64,000 nucleotides of DNA from Neisseria uirgultaei (GTDB lineage: Bacteria; Pseudomonadota; Gammaproteobacteria; Burkholderiales; Neisseriaceae), in assembly GCF_962719845.1 (NCBI RefSeq), contig NZ_CAUIYF010000002.1:124001-188000 (forward strand), given 5' to 3'. Positions 16,568 through 24,344 of this stretch are shown in pieces (position 1 is the first letter of the stretch; each line of letters starts with the position of its first letter). The position numbers were made by a program, and so were the translations under genes. A model generated the notes under the pieces. It saw only the letters and a program-made list of their open reading frames with translations, did not search any database and was not told where the DNA came from.

Positions 16568-16592
16568 GCTGGCAGAATGAATATAGAGCAAC

Positions 16593-16624
16593 AAATGCCG
16601 TCTGAAAGGCTTCAGACGGCATTT
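16593..16624. terminator. DUS-pair terminator after trpD
   Basis: AAATGCCGTCTGAA and TTCAGACGGCATTT form a tight hairpin 25 bases after the trpD stop, marking the end of core sequence before the accessory region. Confidence 0.85.
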
Positions 16625-16720
16625 GTGTTTCAGGGTTAAAAGAATGGAGAGGGCAATTTATTTATATAAAAACTTTTGGGGCTGTAAAGGAGTAAAGATT
16701 GCAGTTGCAACGTGTGGTAG

Positions 16721-17022
16721 AGTACGGGTGAAGATGGTAAAACTTATAACAGCGGAGCCTATTCGATTGTGCATAACAAGGATTTTATTGGTAATAGATC
16801 GACAATGTGGATACCGCCATTTTTCTTGTTAGGAATAATGGCACTACACAAGGTACATGTAAGGGGTTTTGCTATCCGCATAGCAGTTATTTTGCAGAAG
16901 TGCCTGAGCAGTATCAAAGAGATAAAAATGGGAATATTAAAATGGAAAATGGGAAAAACTTTAAAGAAATCAGGTATAAGAAAGGTACAGTTGAATCTGT
17001 TATTTCTCAATTGAATCTATAA
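16721..17022 (+). pseudogene. Toxin C-terminal-domain remnant, frameshifted (MafB-type cassette)
   Basis: Two frames together read as one decayed domain. Frame 2 gives GEDGKTYNSGAYSIVHNKDFIGN up to about 16795; frame 1 then gives DNVDTAIFLVRNNGTTQGTC, KGFCYPHSSYF and onward to a TAA at 17020-17022. The switch point is a frameshift near 16795, and stops lie upstream. A CxxxC pair and the position just before other Maf toxin/immunity pieces suggest a MafB C-terminal toxin module, but the enzymatic class is not recognised. Composition is AT-rich. Confidence 0.45.
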
Positions 17023-17110
17023 TATATTTTGAGACTGTACTAGAACAGCAGATATGTTACCCTTGAAATATGAAGATAATGTACTGAAAATTAAAGAAAA
17101 AATATAGAAA

Positions 17111-17308
17111 GAACTACTCCGCTTTTTTGTGCTGGAAGTTACCGCCCGATATAAGGCTTCAATAACTGCGCCACTTACCAAAAATCAGAAAAAAGCTTTT
17201 CCTGAAATTGAAAGAACGGGAGCAACAGTGGTCGGCAAGGGGAAACCAGGCTATCCAAAGGGGACCAAAATTAAGCCTACTAAAGTTATCATTGAAAGGA
17301 AAGGATAA
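17111..17308 (+). pseudogene. MafB/CDI-type toxin C-terminal tail fragment
   Basis: The last 65 codons of a polymorphic toxin remain open without a start. The end PLTKNQKKAFPEIE...GATVVGKGKPGYPKGT...PTKV is a tail common to many contact-dependent toxin C-termini (TPNQ/FPEIE/GATVVGKGK pattern). Its stop overlaps the start of the next gene (TAATG), the arrangement of a toxin with its immunity gene. Confidence 0.65.
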
Positions 17309-17631
17309 TGTCTATTTTGGAAGAGAATGTAATTGATTCAGCCTCTATTGAAAACGGAATACTCATATTAACTATTTCTGATCATTTAAAATGGGATAAC
17401 GAGCATTTGTTTTTGTTGCAAGAAAAAATAAATTCATATATTCAATATATTGAATCAGGTCAAATTTTTGAAGATTTTGGAGAAAGTAGCTATGAGACTA
17501 TTGAAATACAGCTTATATATAAATATAAACCAAATGAAAATTATAGAAAATTTTTATATCGCCTAGAAGGTGCTTTATTAAAACTTAAATTACGGTTTTC
17601 TCATGGAACTATCTCATATTTTTATAGTTGA
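17308..17631 (+). CDS. DUF6572-like immunity protein
   Basis: This 107-residue acidic protein starts MSILEENVIDSASIENG and carries LTISDHLKWDNEHLFLLQEKINSYI and IESGQIFEDF, a pattern I associate with the DUF6572 family, often found as immunity partners of polymorphic toxins. The ATG overlaps the toxin-tail stop. No signal peptide or membrane segment is visible, fitting a cytoplasmic antidote. Assignment as an immunity gene is inferred from family and position. Confidence 0.7.
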   Translation: MSILEENVIDSASIENGILILTISDHLKWDNEHLFLLQEKINSYIQYIESGQIFEDFGESSYETIEIQLIYKYKPNENYRKFLYRLEGALLKLKLRFSHGTISYFYS

Positions 17632-17822
17632 AAAGTAAATACTCTCTTTATCACTTCGAGCACAGGCAAGCCATAACTTATATAAACCCTGAAATCAAAA
17701 GAAGCAAATCGTAACACGCGGCGTCATATCCCTTAAGTCATACTTATACTGAAATATATAAGCCTGAGGAATTTACGCTATGGTTAAGAAAGTAAATATA
17801 TTGAATATTGCAGAAATTTTTT

Positions 17823-17933
17823 ATGAGAGTAAAAATAAAATTTAGATATAGTCGTTATCTGTCTGCCGATGGAACAAAATGGATAAGACATGGTTTGTTC
17901 TATGTATCTTACGAAAATGGTAATATTGTTTAG
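17823..17933 (+). pseudogene. Truncated YwqK-family (MORN-like) immunity fragment
   Basis: A 36-codon frame reads MRVKIKFRYSRYLSADG, TKWIRHGLFYVSYENGNIV then stops. The pattern DGTKWIRHGLF..YENG is the first repeat unit of YwqK/MORN-type antitoxins seen in Maf cassettes; the remaining repeats are missing. Confidence 0.5.
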
Positions 17934-17943
17934 GCAAAAAATT

Positions 17944-18393
17944 ATGAAAATTTTTTATTTTAGTTCAAAAAAAATAGAAAATTGTGTAAACATTATCTCA
18001 TCAAATCTGAATCGAAAACAAGTTCGTGCAATATTTAGTTCTGATGTACAAGAAATTTATAAGTCATCATACTCTCGGGTTCCTATGGATGTTTTTCCCG
18101 AATTGAATATCCATTGTTTTTATGATGATAAAAATCAGCTTGAAGCGATAGAGATATTTGAACCAAATAAGTTTTTTTTAGAAGATATTTCTTTTAATTG
18201 GCTTGGAAAAATTAATGATGAAATAATAAGCTATCTTTATAAGAGTGGAATTAATGATTTTGAAATTGATGATTTGGGTATTAGGCTTCTTAATATTCCT
18301 GTTTCAACTATAATCAATTCAATAGGTAAAGTAGAATGTTGTTATTTAGATTTTTCAAATAGAGACACGAAATTTTATGTAAAACAAGTGTAG
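17944..18393 (+). CDS. Putative Maf-cassette immunity protein, family not recognised
   Basis: This 149-residue soluble AT-rich protein starts MKIFYFSSKKIENCVN. It has an aromatic, acidic character (VFPELNIHCFYDDKNQLEAIEIFEP) and no signal peptide. The ATG at 17944 was preferred to an upstream frame start at 17890 because that region belongs to the YwqK fragment in another frame. Position among toxin tails and other immunity pieces suggests an orphan immunity gene; no function is proved. Confidence 0.55.
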   Translation: MKIFYFSSKKIENCVNIISSNLNRKQVRAIFSSDVQEIYKSSYSRVPMDVFPELNIHCFYDDKNQLEAIEIFEPNKFFLEDISFNWLGKINDEIISYLYKSGINDFEIDDLGIRLLNIPVSTIINSIGKVECCYLDFSNRDTKFYVKQV

Positions 18394-18402
18394 ATTTGAG
18401 GT

Positions 18403-18459
18403 CAAGATCCAATCTACGCTTACTCCGGTATCAGCGTCTCCATCATCTACGACGAATAA
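18403..18459 (+). pseudogene. Short C-terminal fragment of an unknown cassette gene
   Basis: Eighteen codons, QDPIYAYSGISVSIIYDE, end at TAA 18457-18459 without a start. They look like the end of a lost cassette gene. The next bases to about 18548 hold further short debris without a frame. Confidence 0.3.
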
Positions 18460-18548
18460 AAAATCCGCCATCTGACCAAGTAAACGCCTACCTTGCCGAA
18501 AACCAAAGCCGCGACCACACCTGGAAAAAAAGACGGCATAGCAAGCCG

Positions 18549-18666
18549 TAGCTCATATGAAACCTAAACTCAATACGTAGGATGTGCGGAATGCACATAT
18601 GTAGTTCTCAAAGTTTGAGCTAAAAGGCCGTCTGAAACAACAAGAATACGTTTCAGACGGCCTTAT
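18549..18666. repeat. Maf-cassette boundary repeat, copy 1, with DUS pair
   Basis: This block reads AGCTCATATGAAACCTAAAC, then a segment with AATGCACATATG, then CTCAAAGTTTGAGCTAAAAG and an AG-DUS inverted pair (18624-18664). A diverged copy with the same order lies at 26960-27079, so the two flank the prophage and mark ends of Maf cassettes. Confidence 0.8.
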
Positions 18667-18764
18667 ATATTTCGCTTATATATTTCGCTTCCGTTAAGGG
18701 AGTGTAAAATACATTTAAAACCCCTTGATAAATTCGATTAACCGACATTTGAGAGGGATCTAAA

Positions 18765-19682
18765 ATGTTTTTACAGCAACAAATTGAGTTTCAGCAGCAA
18801 GCGAACGCGAAGCGTGCCGCGCTTCCTTGTCTTAATAGTAACAATTGCATTGAGACCGCAAACAGCGGCGAAATCAAGCAGTTGCAAAGTCAGCATGAAA
18901 ACCGTAAAGCGAACACGCTGAACGAGTTTTCTACTTCTTACAAAAAATCCACTACTGCTCTAGAAATGAACGTTAAAGTGTTCATTGAAGCCTTTGGCCT
19001 GAACAAAGTCGGCTTTTTAACCCTGACCTTTGCCGATGACGTAATCGACCCGAAAGAAGCGCAACGCCGTTTCCACAGCTTGAGGACTAACTTTCTCAAA
19101 CGCCACTTCCCCGAGTACATCGCTGTTTATGAGCGTACAAAAAAAGGTCGTATTCATTTCCATCTAATCGTAAATACCCGTGTCGATATACGGCGTGGCC
19201 TGAATTTCCGCGAAATCGCCGCAGGTCGCTACAGCTCTGCCAATCCAGCATTGCGCAAACTGTGGGCATTGCTCCGCGAAAACGTCCACAAATACGGCTT
19301 TGGCCGTACTGAACTGCTGCCCGTAAAAACCAACATCAAAGGCTTGGCGCGGTATGTGTCCAAGTACATCAGTAAACACATCAACAGCCGCCTGCCTGAA
19401 GACAAGGGCTATCGGCTTGTTCGTACTAGCATGGACAAAAAATGCGTATGGAAAGTAGCAAACAGCAATTTTGCTTTTGTGTCCAAAGGCTCGAAAGAGT
19501 GGAGACGCAAGTTAAAAAAATGGGTTGAGCGGGTAGAAAGCTACCTGAACCGCGTAGCAGAGTGGAAATACCGCGCAGCCCTACCCAGAATTACCCAAGA
19601 TAATTACAACACTGTCTTGGCCTTTGTCCTAAGCCCGAAATGGGCATTTAAAAACCGCGAAATCATCTTAAACATGGAGTAA
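18765..19682 (+). CDS. Filamentous phage replication initiation protein (HUH Rep)
   Basis: The 305-residue protein is the rolling-circle initiator, equivalent to gene II. Conserved motifs are FLTLTFADDV (motif 1, about residues 83-92), the HUH metal motif in GRIHFHLIVN (about 127-136), and the tyrosine/lysine motif ARYVSKYISKH (about 196-206), which supplies the nicking tyrosine. The start follows GAGAGGGATCTAAA. It is first of the phage genes and is spaced 5 bases from the ssDNA-binding protein gene. Confidence 0.92.
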   Translation: MFLQQQIEFQQQANAKRAALPCLNSNNCIETANSGEIKQLQSQHENRKANTLNEFSTSYKKSTTALEMNVKVFIEAFGLNKVGFLTLTFADDVIDPKEAQRRFHSLRTNFLKRHFPEYIAVYERTKKGRIHFHLIVNTRVDIRRGLNFREIAAGRYSSANPALRKLWALLRENVHKYGFGRTELLPVKTNIKGLARYVSKYISKHINSRLPEDKGYRLVRTSMDKKCVWKVANSNFAFVSKGSKEWRRKLKKWVERVESYLNRVAEWKYRAALPRITQDNYNTVLAFVLSPKWAFKNREIILNME

Positions 19683-19687
19683 CCAAC

Positions 19688-19957
19688 ATGAGTGAAAACC
19701 AAACCCCGAAACAAGGCTTTTTTGTAATCGCGTCATTTGACCGCGAATTTGTCAAAGAGCGCAAAAACGCAGACGGCACATACGTCAAAGTCCACTATCT
19801 AGGCCTGCTCGTCCGCAGTGAAGATGGCACGCAGCTTTGCGAAGTGCGTACAAAGAACCCTGAAAAATACCAGCATTTCAAGCGCGATCAAGTCGTAACG
19901 CTGGAAATCCACCTGCGCGCCTTTAAAGACAACGTCTATTACTCTGACGAACGTTAA
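19688..19957 (+). CDS. Phage single-stranded DNA-binding protein (pV-like)
   Basis: This 89-residue soluble protein follows rep by 5 bases, the position of the ssDNA-binding protein that coats viral + strands before extrusion. It contains a likely OB-like beta-rich pattern (GFFVIASFDREFVKERKNAD, VKVHYLGLLVRSEDGTQLCE, VVTLEIHLRAFKDNVYY). The function is inferred from size, position and beta-rich pattern. Confidence 0.75.
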   Translation: MSENQTPKQGFFVIASFDREFVKERKNADGTYVKVHYLGLLVRSEDGTQLCEVRTKNPEKYQHFKRDQVVTLEIHLRAFKDNVYYSDER

Positions 19958-19970
19958 CGCACAAGCAAAA

Positions 19971-19996
19971 TTCAGGGGTTGGCCGTTTCCCCTGAA
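19971..19996. terminator. Hairpin before the major coat gene
   Basis: TTCAGGGG and CCCCTGAA pair around a 10-base loop between the replication and structural blocks of the prophage. No strong T-tract follows directly, so it could be a transcript-processing or partial termination site. Confidence 0.5.
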
Positions 19997-20052
19997 TCAG
20001 ACCCCTAAAAACGGCCACAACATTTTTTTAACTCACTTAAAGGAAAAAAATC

Positions 20053-20277
20053 ATGAATATCATGAAACTGAAAACCGCAGCGAGTAAAGCCGCTGCAACC
20101 GTAGCAGTAGCCGTAATGTCTGCTCCCGCTTGGGCTGATGGCACACCGTTGGAAGCAGCACAAAACGAAATCGGCAGCCTGAAAACAGGCATTGCAGCCC
20201 TGGGCGGCGTGATTCTTGGCGTAGCCGTTGCAATCGTAACCATCGGCGTAATTAAACGCGCAGTATCCAAAGCCTAA
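20053..20277 (+). CDS. Major coat protein precursor (pVIII-like)
   Basis: The 74-residue precursor has a signal peptide ending in APAWA (about residues 23-28). The mature chain is about 46 residues with the filamentous-phage layout: an acidic N-terminus (DGTPLEAAQNEIGSLK), a central membrane helix (GIAALGGVILGVAVAIVTIG) and a basic end (VIKRAVSKA) that faces the DNA. A strong ribosome-binding site AAAGGAAAAAAATC precedes the ATG. Confidence 0.93.
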   Translation: MNIMKLKTAASKAAATVAVAVMSAPAWADGTPLEAAQNEIGSLKTGIAALGGVILGVAVAIVTIGVIKRAVSKA

Positions 20278-20286
20278 GGAAACGAC

Positions 20287-20601
20287 ATGGGTTATCAAGT
20301 AGGCAGAATATGCTATTTCACAGAAGACGAAGCAGTGAACATCGTGATGACCCAAGTCGTACCGACGATAGATAAAGACGGGGTGTTACATCACCCCGTT
20401 TTTAACGGCAGGACTTGGACATACAAACAGCAGGGGCATGAATACCCCGTAAAACCCACATTTCCCCAATGCGACCCAAACGAATACACAAACGCAGGCA
20501 GGGAAGTAGGAATAGCCCTGTTGGGCGCGTTTGCCGTCGTTTGGATTATCCGCGTAGTGCTTTCAACCTTGAACATACTGAAAGAAAGAGATGAAGAATA
20601 A
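20287..20601 (+). CDS. Small phage membrane protein of unknown role
   Basis: This 104-residue protein follows the coat gene by 9 bases. It has a polar N-terminal region and one hydrophobic segment at about residues 76-97 (IALLGAFAVVWIIRVVLSTL), ending in charged KERDEE. Its stop overlaps the start of the next small frame as TAATG. It may be a minor coat protein; no homolog is recognised from sequence alone. Confidence 0.75.
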   Translation: MGYQVGRICYFTEDEAVNIVMTQVVPTIDKDGVLHHPVFNGRTWTYKQQGHEYPVKPTFPQCDPNEYTNAGREVGIALLGAFAVVWIIRVVLSTLNILKERDEE

Positions 20602-22333
20602 TGCTCCCCGAAATTTTATTTTTAATTGCCGCCGCCCCCTACCTGTTCTGCTGCTGGGCGTTGTCGTTCCTCATGCTCAAGTAAACGCAGACGCGCAACT
20701 ACCCCCACCTGCACACCACCAAAACGTAGGCTTTCCATCAGCCCAAAAACTCGAGCAAATGGGATACAACAGAGAGACAGGCGTTTGGAAAGTACAAACA
20801 AACCCAACAGGCAAACCGACAGTAAGCAGCGGAGGCGGCCAAATCACGGGGACGCAGAACCAGCGTGTAACCGTAACGGACGCGTACGGCAACAAAGCGA
20901 ACGTGAACACCCAAGTAACGCAGCGCGTTAATATCGGACGTGTTGAAGCTGCTATTGGTGGCACGTTAGCAGGTTTGTCAGCGGCAGGCGGTGCTATTGG
21001 TTCTGATTATGCCGCTTGGGCATATAGAGATATTAAAGAAGGAAGCTGGGGCGACGCAGCTAGAAATACAGTTGGCGCATTGTTATCAGGTCTAGAAGCG
21101 TTGGATATAACTGGACTTGGTAGCGGGATTAATAATTTTTTAGATAAAACAGGTATTAGAAGCAGTTCTAGCGGTGAACAATTAGGACAAATAGCCGCCC
21201 AACAGCAACAAGCCCAAGAGCAAGCACAAAAATCAGGAGACTTCAGAGGAGCAGTAGGCTACGCCGTAGCAGCCAAAGCCGCAAAAGTAGCCGGAGAAGT
21301 AGCGAGAGCTGAAAAATTCGAAAAAGAGAAACTCAAGCCCAAAAATGAAAACGGCAAAGTCTTAAAACCCTTTCTAATTAGTTTTCAAGAAACAGGTTAC
21401 AGATACGCAGCAAACGGAAACGGCGGTGAATTACTTGAACCAGAGGTTAAATGGGTGACTGCGTATTTAGAAAATGATGGGGGTCGTTATATTTATGGAT
21501 TTTCGTATAGTCAAAAAGACTGGGGCGAAAGCGTAGATCTTAATATTGAGGGTTTTAAAACAAGTTACAAATTTAAGCACAAAGATACTCCAAGACATAT
21601 ATCGAACGGTGTTTATAGTGGTTATTATGATATTTCCTTAGTGGTAAAAGCTTACCCAACAAATTCCAGTGGCATAAAAATAGTACCTGACCCGAATCCC
21701 AAAGATTTCCAACTAACCCAACAGGAAATTTTAGACATTCTCAAGAGCATGCTTGAGAACCAACAAACCAACCATAACGAACTAATGAACCAGCTCGCCA
21801 AAATGGGCAACGTCGTACCCGATTCGACAACATCGACCGAGTTCACACCGGCAACGGCTATTACTGACCCTTATACTCCGTCAGGCTCAAATACACCACA
21901 GCAGACCCAAATCACGATAAACAAAGACGGCAGCGTAACAACAAGCGTTATTCCCCGTTCCGACCTCGTGCCGAACAGCCCACAAGCCCCAACGCGAATC
22001 CCGTTGATACCAAACAACCCAAGCACACCTATCACACCCGATGATCCGACCGTGCCAAACAAGCCCAAAGAAGACCAACCACCGCAGGAAAACACAGCCT
22101 ATGAAGACCCCAACATACCCACCCAAACCGTAGATTTAGACTTTAAACCAGCCGATATATTTTCAGTTGACGGCGTATGCCCCGAACCTAGAAGCGTAGA
22201 TTTCGGCATGTTCGGACAACATGAATTTTCATATGACCCCCTATGCGATTTTGCCCGAAAACTAAGACCGATTTTGATACTTATCACAATCGTATCCTGC
22301 TCCTTTTTCGTTTATTCATCACTGAAAGACTAA
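20591..22333 (+). CDS. tspB: TspB-like phage adsorption/minor coat protein (pIII-like)
   Basis: This 580-residue protein occupies the gene III position. An N-terminal hydrophobic stretch (LPVLLLGVVVPHAQVNADAQ) is a plausible signal peptide cut after VNA. The middle includes an Ala-rich helical region (IAAQQQQAQEQAQ). The C-terminal third is Pro/Thr/Asn-rich (PRSDLVPNSPQAPTRIPL), and the final residues form a membrane anchor (PILILITIVSCSFFVYSS) with a cysteine-containing domain before it, as in pIII/TspB. TspB is the meningococcal T-cell-stimulating protein B carried by Nf phages. The start overlaps the previous gene, and a 27-codon frame lies within its 5' end. Confidence 0.82.
   Translation: MKNNAPRNFIFNCRRPLPVLLLGVVVPHAQVNADAQLPPPAHHQNVGFPSAQKLEQMGYNRETGVWKVQTNPTGKPTVSSGGGQITGTQNQRVTVTDAYGNKANVNTQVTQRVNIGRVEAAIGGTLAGLSAAGGAIGSDYAAWAYRDIKEGSWGDAARNTVGALLSGLEALDITGLGSGINNFLDKTGIRSSSSGEQLGQIAAQQQQAQEQAQKSGDFRGAVGYAVAAKAAKVAGEVARAEKFEKEKLKPKNENGKVLKPFLISFQETGYRYAANGNGGELLEPEVKWVTAYLENDGGRYIYGFSYSQKDWGESVDLNIEGFKTSYKFKHKDTPRHISNGVYSGYYDISLVVKAYPTNSSGIKIVPDPNPKDFQLTQQEILDILKSMLENQQTNHNELMNQLAKMGNVVPDSTTSTEFTPATAITDPYTPSGSNTPQQTQITINKDGSVTTSVIPRSDLVPNSPQAPTRIPLIPNNPSTPITPDDPTVPNKPKEDQPPQENTAYEDPNIPTQTVDLDFKPADIFSVDGVCPEPRSVDFGMFGQHEFSYDPLCDFARKLRPILILITIVSCSFFVYSSLKD
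20601..20684 (+). CDS. 27-residue membrane peptide overlapping the tspB start (pVII/pIX-like)
   Basis: MLPEILFLIAAAPYLFCCWA... is a single hydrophobic helix ending LMLK. Its ATG overlaps the stop of the upstream gene (TAATG), which favours translational coupling. Size and position fit the tiny tip proteins pVII/pIX of Ff phages. It lies within the tspB 5' end in another frame, so one of the two starts may be wrong. Confidence 0.5.
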   Translation: MLPEILFLIAAAPYLFCCWALSFLMLK

Positions 22334-22334
22334 A

Positions 22335-22616
22335 ATGAATATTGGGAACATCATAACCGCGGTACTGATGACCGTAGCAGGCAGACTAATCGCCGCGTTT
22401 GGTCTGTCATTTGTAACCTACGTAGGCCTAAACGAAGTACAGAGCCGTATAGTTGCGGCCATTGCCGAAAACCTGAACAGCATACCGAAAGAAGCCTTAC
22501 AAATTGCCTATATCGCAGGTTTGGGCGTAGTGCTTAACTGGATAATCGGCGCATTTGCCTTTGTCATTTCAACAAAAAGCCTGACGAAGCTTGCCGCAGG
22601 CATATCAAAAAAATAG
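22335..22616 (+). CDS. pVI-like phage minor coat membrane protein
   Basis: This 93-residue protein starts 1 base after tspB. It has three hydrophobic segments (about residues 8-29, 53-75 in the region AYIAGLGVVLNWIIGAFAFVIS, and the end), as seen in pVI, which caps the phage with pIII. It is followed 12 bases later by zot, the usual III-VI-I order. Confidence 0.75.
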   Translation: MNIGNIITAVLMTVAGRLIAAFGLSFVTYVGLNEVQSRIVAAIAENLNSIPKEALQIAYIAGLGVVLNWIIGAFAFVISTKSLTKLAAGISKK

Positions 22617-22628
22617 AGAGATTAAGCC

Positions 22629-23708
22629 ATGTTATATCTGTTCACAGGCGTACCCGGTTCGGGCAAAACCTTGAACGTTGTTTCAATGTTAGCCAAACGT
22701 CCCGACCTCAAAAACCGCCCCTTGTTTATAGACGGGATTCCAGATTTACAAATCCCACACGAACCAATCCCCGAGGGAGAAAGCATCCAAACGTGGCCGA
22801 AGTGGGCGCCGACAGGCGCAATCATCGTTGTTGACGAATGTCAGCGCATCTTTAGGCCGCGCCCGAGTGGCTCGAAAGTACCCGACTACGTTTCAGAACT
22901 AGAAACCCATCGCCATCGCGGCCTAGATTTCTTCTTCATAACCCAACACCCCCGATTAATTGATGCCAACCTAAGAAGCCTGATAGAGCATCACACCCAC
23001 GTAAGCAAGACCGAACTAGGCGTAAGGCGTAAACTAGAATGGAGTACGGGCGGCGCGAAGAACCCAGAAAGCAGGGCAGACGTAAGAGACGCACTCAAAA
23101 GCGTGTACAAGCTGGATAAAAGCGTGTACGGCCTATACAAATCAGCCGAAGAACACACCAAAATCAAAACAGGCCGCAGCAAAGTCTTTTACCTGATTCC
23201 TGTCATACTTTTGATGATAATCGGTGGCCTTTGGGGCTTTTATGACTTTTGGGGAGACTTCAAAAAAATCACACCGAACCCCACGGCGCAGCAGGAAGTT
23301 GCCGCGCCAGCGGCAAGCCCCGAAACGGACGGCACGGTGGGGGCGCAAGCCCAAAACGGGACGCACGGGACGGGGCAATACCCCGAAGCGCAGACAACGC
23401 CCGAGCCGCCGCAGCATCGGAAACACCTGACTGAAGACGATTACAAGCCCGCCATAGACGGGCAACCCCACACCGCCCCGATATATGACCAATACAACAA
23501 AGCAGTAAAAACCATGCCCTATCCAGTCGCTTGCGTCAAAAACGCAAACCGCTGTACATGCTACACAGACCAAGGAACAGCGATAAAAGGTTTCAGTAAA
23601 ACCCAATGTTTTGAGTTCGTAGAGAACGGCATATACAATCCGTATAAAGCAGCGGCGGCCACACCGACACCGACGGCAGCGGCAGAGCCGAAAGAGAGCG
23701 GCGGCTAA
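22629..23708 (+). CDS. Zot/pI-type phage assembly ATPase
   Basis: This inner-membrane ATPase drives extrusion of filamentous phage. The 359-residue protein starts MLYLFTGVPGSGKT with Walker A at residues 7-14, and IIVVDECQR (about residues 64-72) as Walker B. A single membrane helix (VFYLIPVILLMIIGGLWGFY, about 183-202) follows the cytoplasmic Zot domain. The periplasmic part has an Ala/Pro/Gly-rich linker and a Cys-rich segment (VACVKNANRCTCYTD) that may make disulfides. It resembles Zot of CTX-phi only at family level. Confidence 0.92.
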   Translation: MLYLFTGVPGSGKTLNVVSMLAKRPDLKNRPLFIDGIPDLQIPHEPIPEGESIQTWPKWAPTGAIIVVDECQRIFRPRPSGSKVPDYVSELETHRHRGLDFFFITQHPRLIDANLRSLIEHHTHVSKTELGVRRKLEWSTGGAKNPESRADVRDALKSVYKLDKSVYGLYKSAEEHTKIKTGRSKVFYLIPVILLMIIGGLWGFYDFWGDFKKITPNPTAQQEVAAPAASPETDGTVGAQAQNGTHGTGQYPEAQTTPEPPQHRKHLTEDDYKPAIDGQPHTAPIYDQYNKAVKTMPYPVACVKNANRCTCYTDQGTAIKGFSKTQCFEFVENGIYNPYKAAAATPTPTAAAEPKESGG

Positions 23709-23717
23709 GTGCTGACG

Positions 23718-23804
23718 ATGGGCGGAGAGAGTCCGCAAAATCTTATGTATGACGGGTATAATGAAAAAAAGTTAAGTAATCAAGGTGCAAAAGTAGGGAT
23801 ATGA
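23718..23804 (+). CDS. 28-residue phage peptide, unknown
   Basis: MGGESPQNLMYDGYNEKKLS... ends in a TGA that overlaps the ATG of the next small frame (ATGA). It is polar and too short for family assignment. The overlap with the next frame and its place after zot are the only support. Confidence 0.3.
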   Translation: MGGESPQNLMYDGYNEKKLSNQGAKVGI

Positions 23805-23956
23805 ATTGTTTATTATCATTCTTTCTGGGTATTGTTGTAGCGACGACATATGAACGTAAAGGTTGGAAAGGCTTAATTGGCATGCGATGGCCTTTTAAAA
23901 TAGTCCTTTTATTAATTGTAACGCTTGGAATATTTCTACTAACCCAAAACCTCTAA
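23801..23956 (+). CDS. 51-residue phage membrane protein
   Basis: MNCLLSFFLGIVVATTYERK is followed by a basic segment and a second hydrophobic helix (FKIVLLLIVTLGIFLL). Two membrane segments with a positively charged loop are clear. It lies between zot and the noncoding phage region with a GTAGGGAT-type ribosome-binding site. Function is unknown. Confidence 0.55.
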   Translation: MNCLLSFFLGIVVATTYERKGWKGLIGMRWPFKIVLLLIVTLGIFLLTQNL

Positions 23957-23980
23957 TTCCCCCGCCCACTTTCCCACAAG

Positions 23981-24055
23981 TCAAGGGGAGGATGTCCAGA
24001 AAGATTTGTAAAGACAGCTTTATCGTCTTTATAAATCTTTTTGGATACCCCTTGA
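23981..24055. other. Long near-perfect hairpin, candidate phage origin or packaging signal
   Basis: TCAAGGGG and CCCCTTGA close a structure with an inner 21-bp stem (TCC.GAAAGATTT.TAAAGAC type arms, with two positions forming G-T wobble) around a 9-base loop. Filamentous phages carry their + strand origin and packaging hairpins in an intergenic region. The assignment is inference. The sequence ATTCCC occurs just before it at 23956-23961. Confidence 0.6.
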
Positions 24056-24086
24056 CGCTAACCCACCCAAAAACGCTTTAAAGAAA

Positions 24087-24325
24087 GGTTGGTGCGGTTT
24101 TTTGCGCCAACCCCTGCCACATGGCGAATGTCGCCGAAGGCAAGCAAACGATAAGCTTCAAGCCCTGAATGAGTAAATCAGCCCATTGAGGGCTTGGCGT
24201 TTGACGAAACACCAAGTAAAGCCCACGACTTCGAAAGTACGGCCAAAGCGTACAGCTTGTAAGAAAGATAGAAGCGTGGGCTTTCGTACATCTTAAGTTT
24301 GAACACTATCTAGGGCAAAAAGCCC
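24087..24325 (+). ncRNA. Structured noncoding region upstream of the Piv/IS110 recombinase, candidate guide RNA
   Basis: No gene is present in 24056-24344, but a chain of stem-loops is. GGTTGGTGC pairs with GCGCCAACC (24087/24104) and GGCGA with TCGCC (24123/24131). CAAGCCCT pairs with AGGGCTTG (24159/24189) inside an outer CAAACG/CGTTTG (24145/24198). AAAGCCCACG pairs with CGTGGGCTTT (24218/24275) with an internal GTAC pair, and GGGC pairs with GCCC (24313/24322). IS110-family recombinases are guided by a bridge RNA from the noncoding flank of their gene; a similar role here is a hypothesis. A phage replication origin is the alternative. Confidence 0.45.
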
Positions 24326-24344
24326 GAATTAATAAGGTTAAACC

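Noticed and set aside
16807..17022. A DddA-like (SCP1.201) cytosine deaminase domain in the first toxin remnant
   Set aside because: A CxxxC pair after NNG looks suggestive, but the HxE motif and normal spacing are not visible; left as unclassified toxin remnant.
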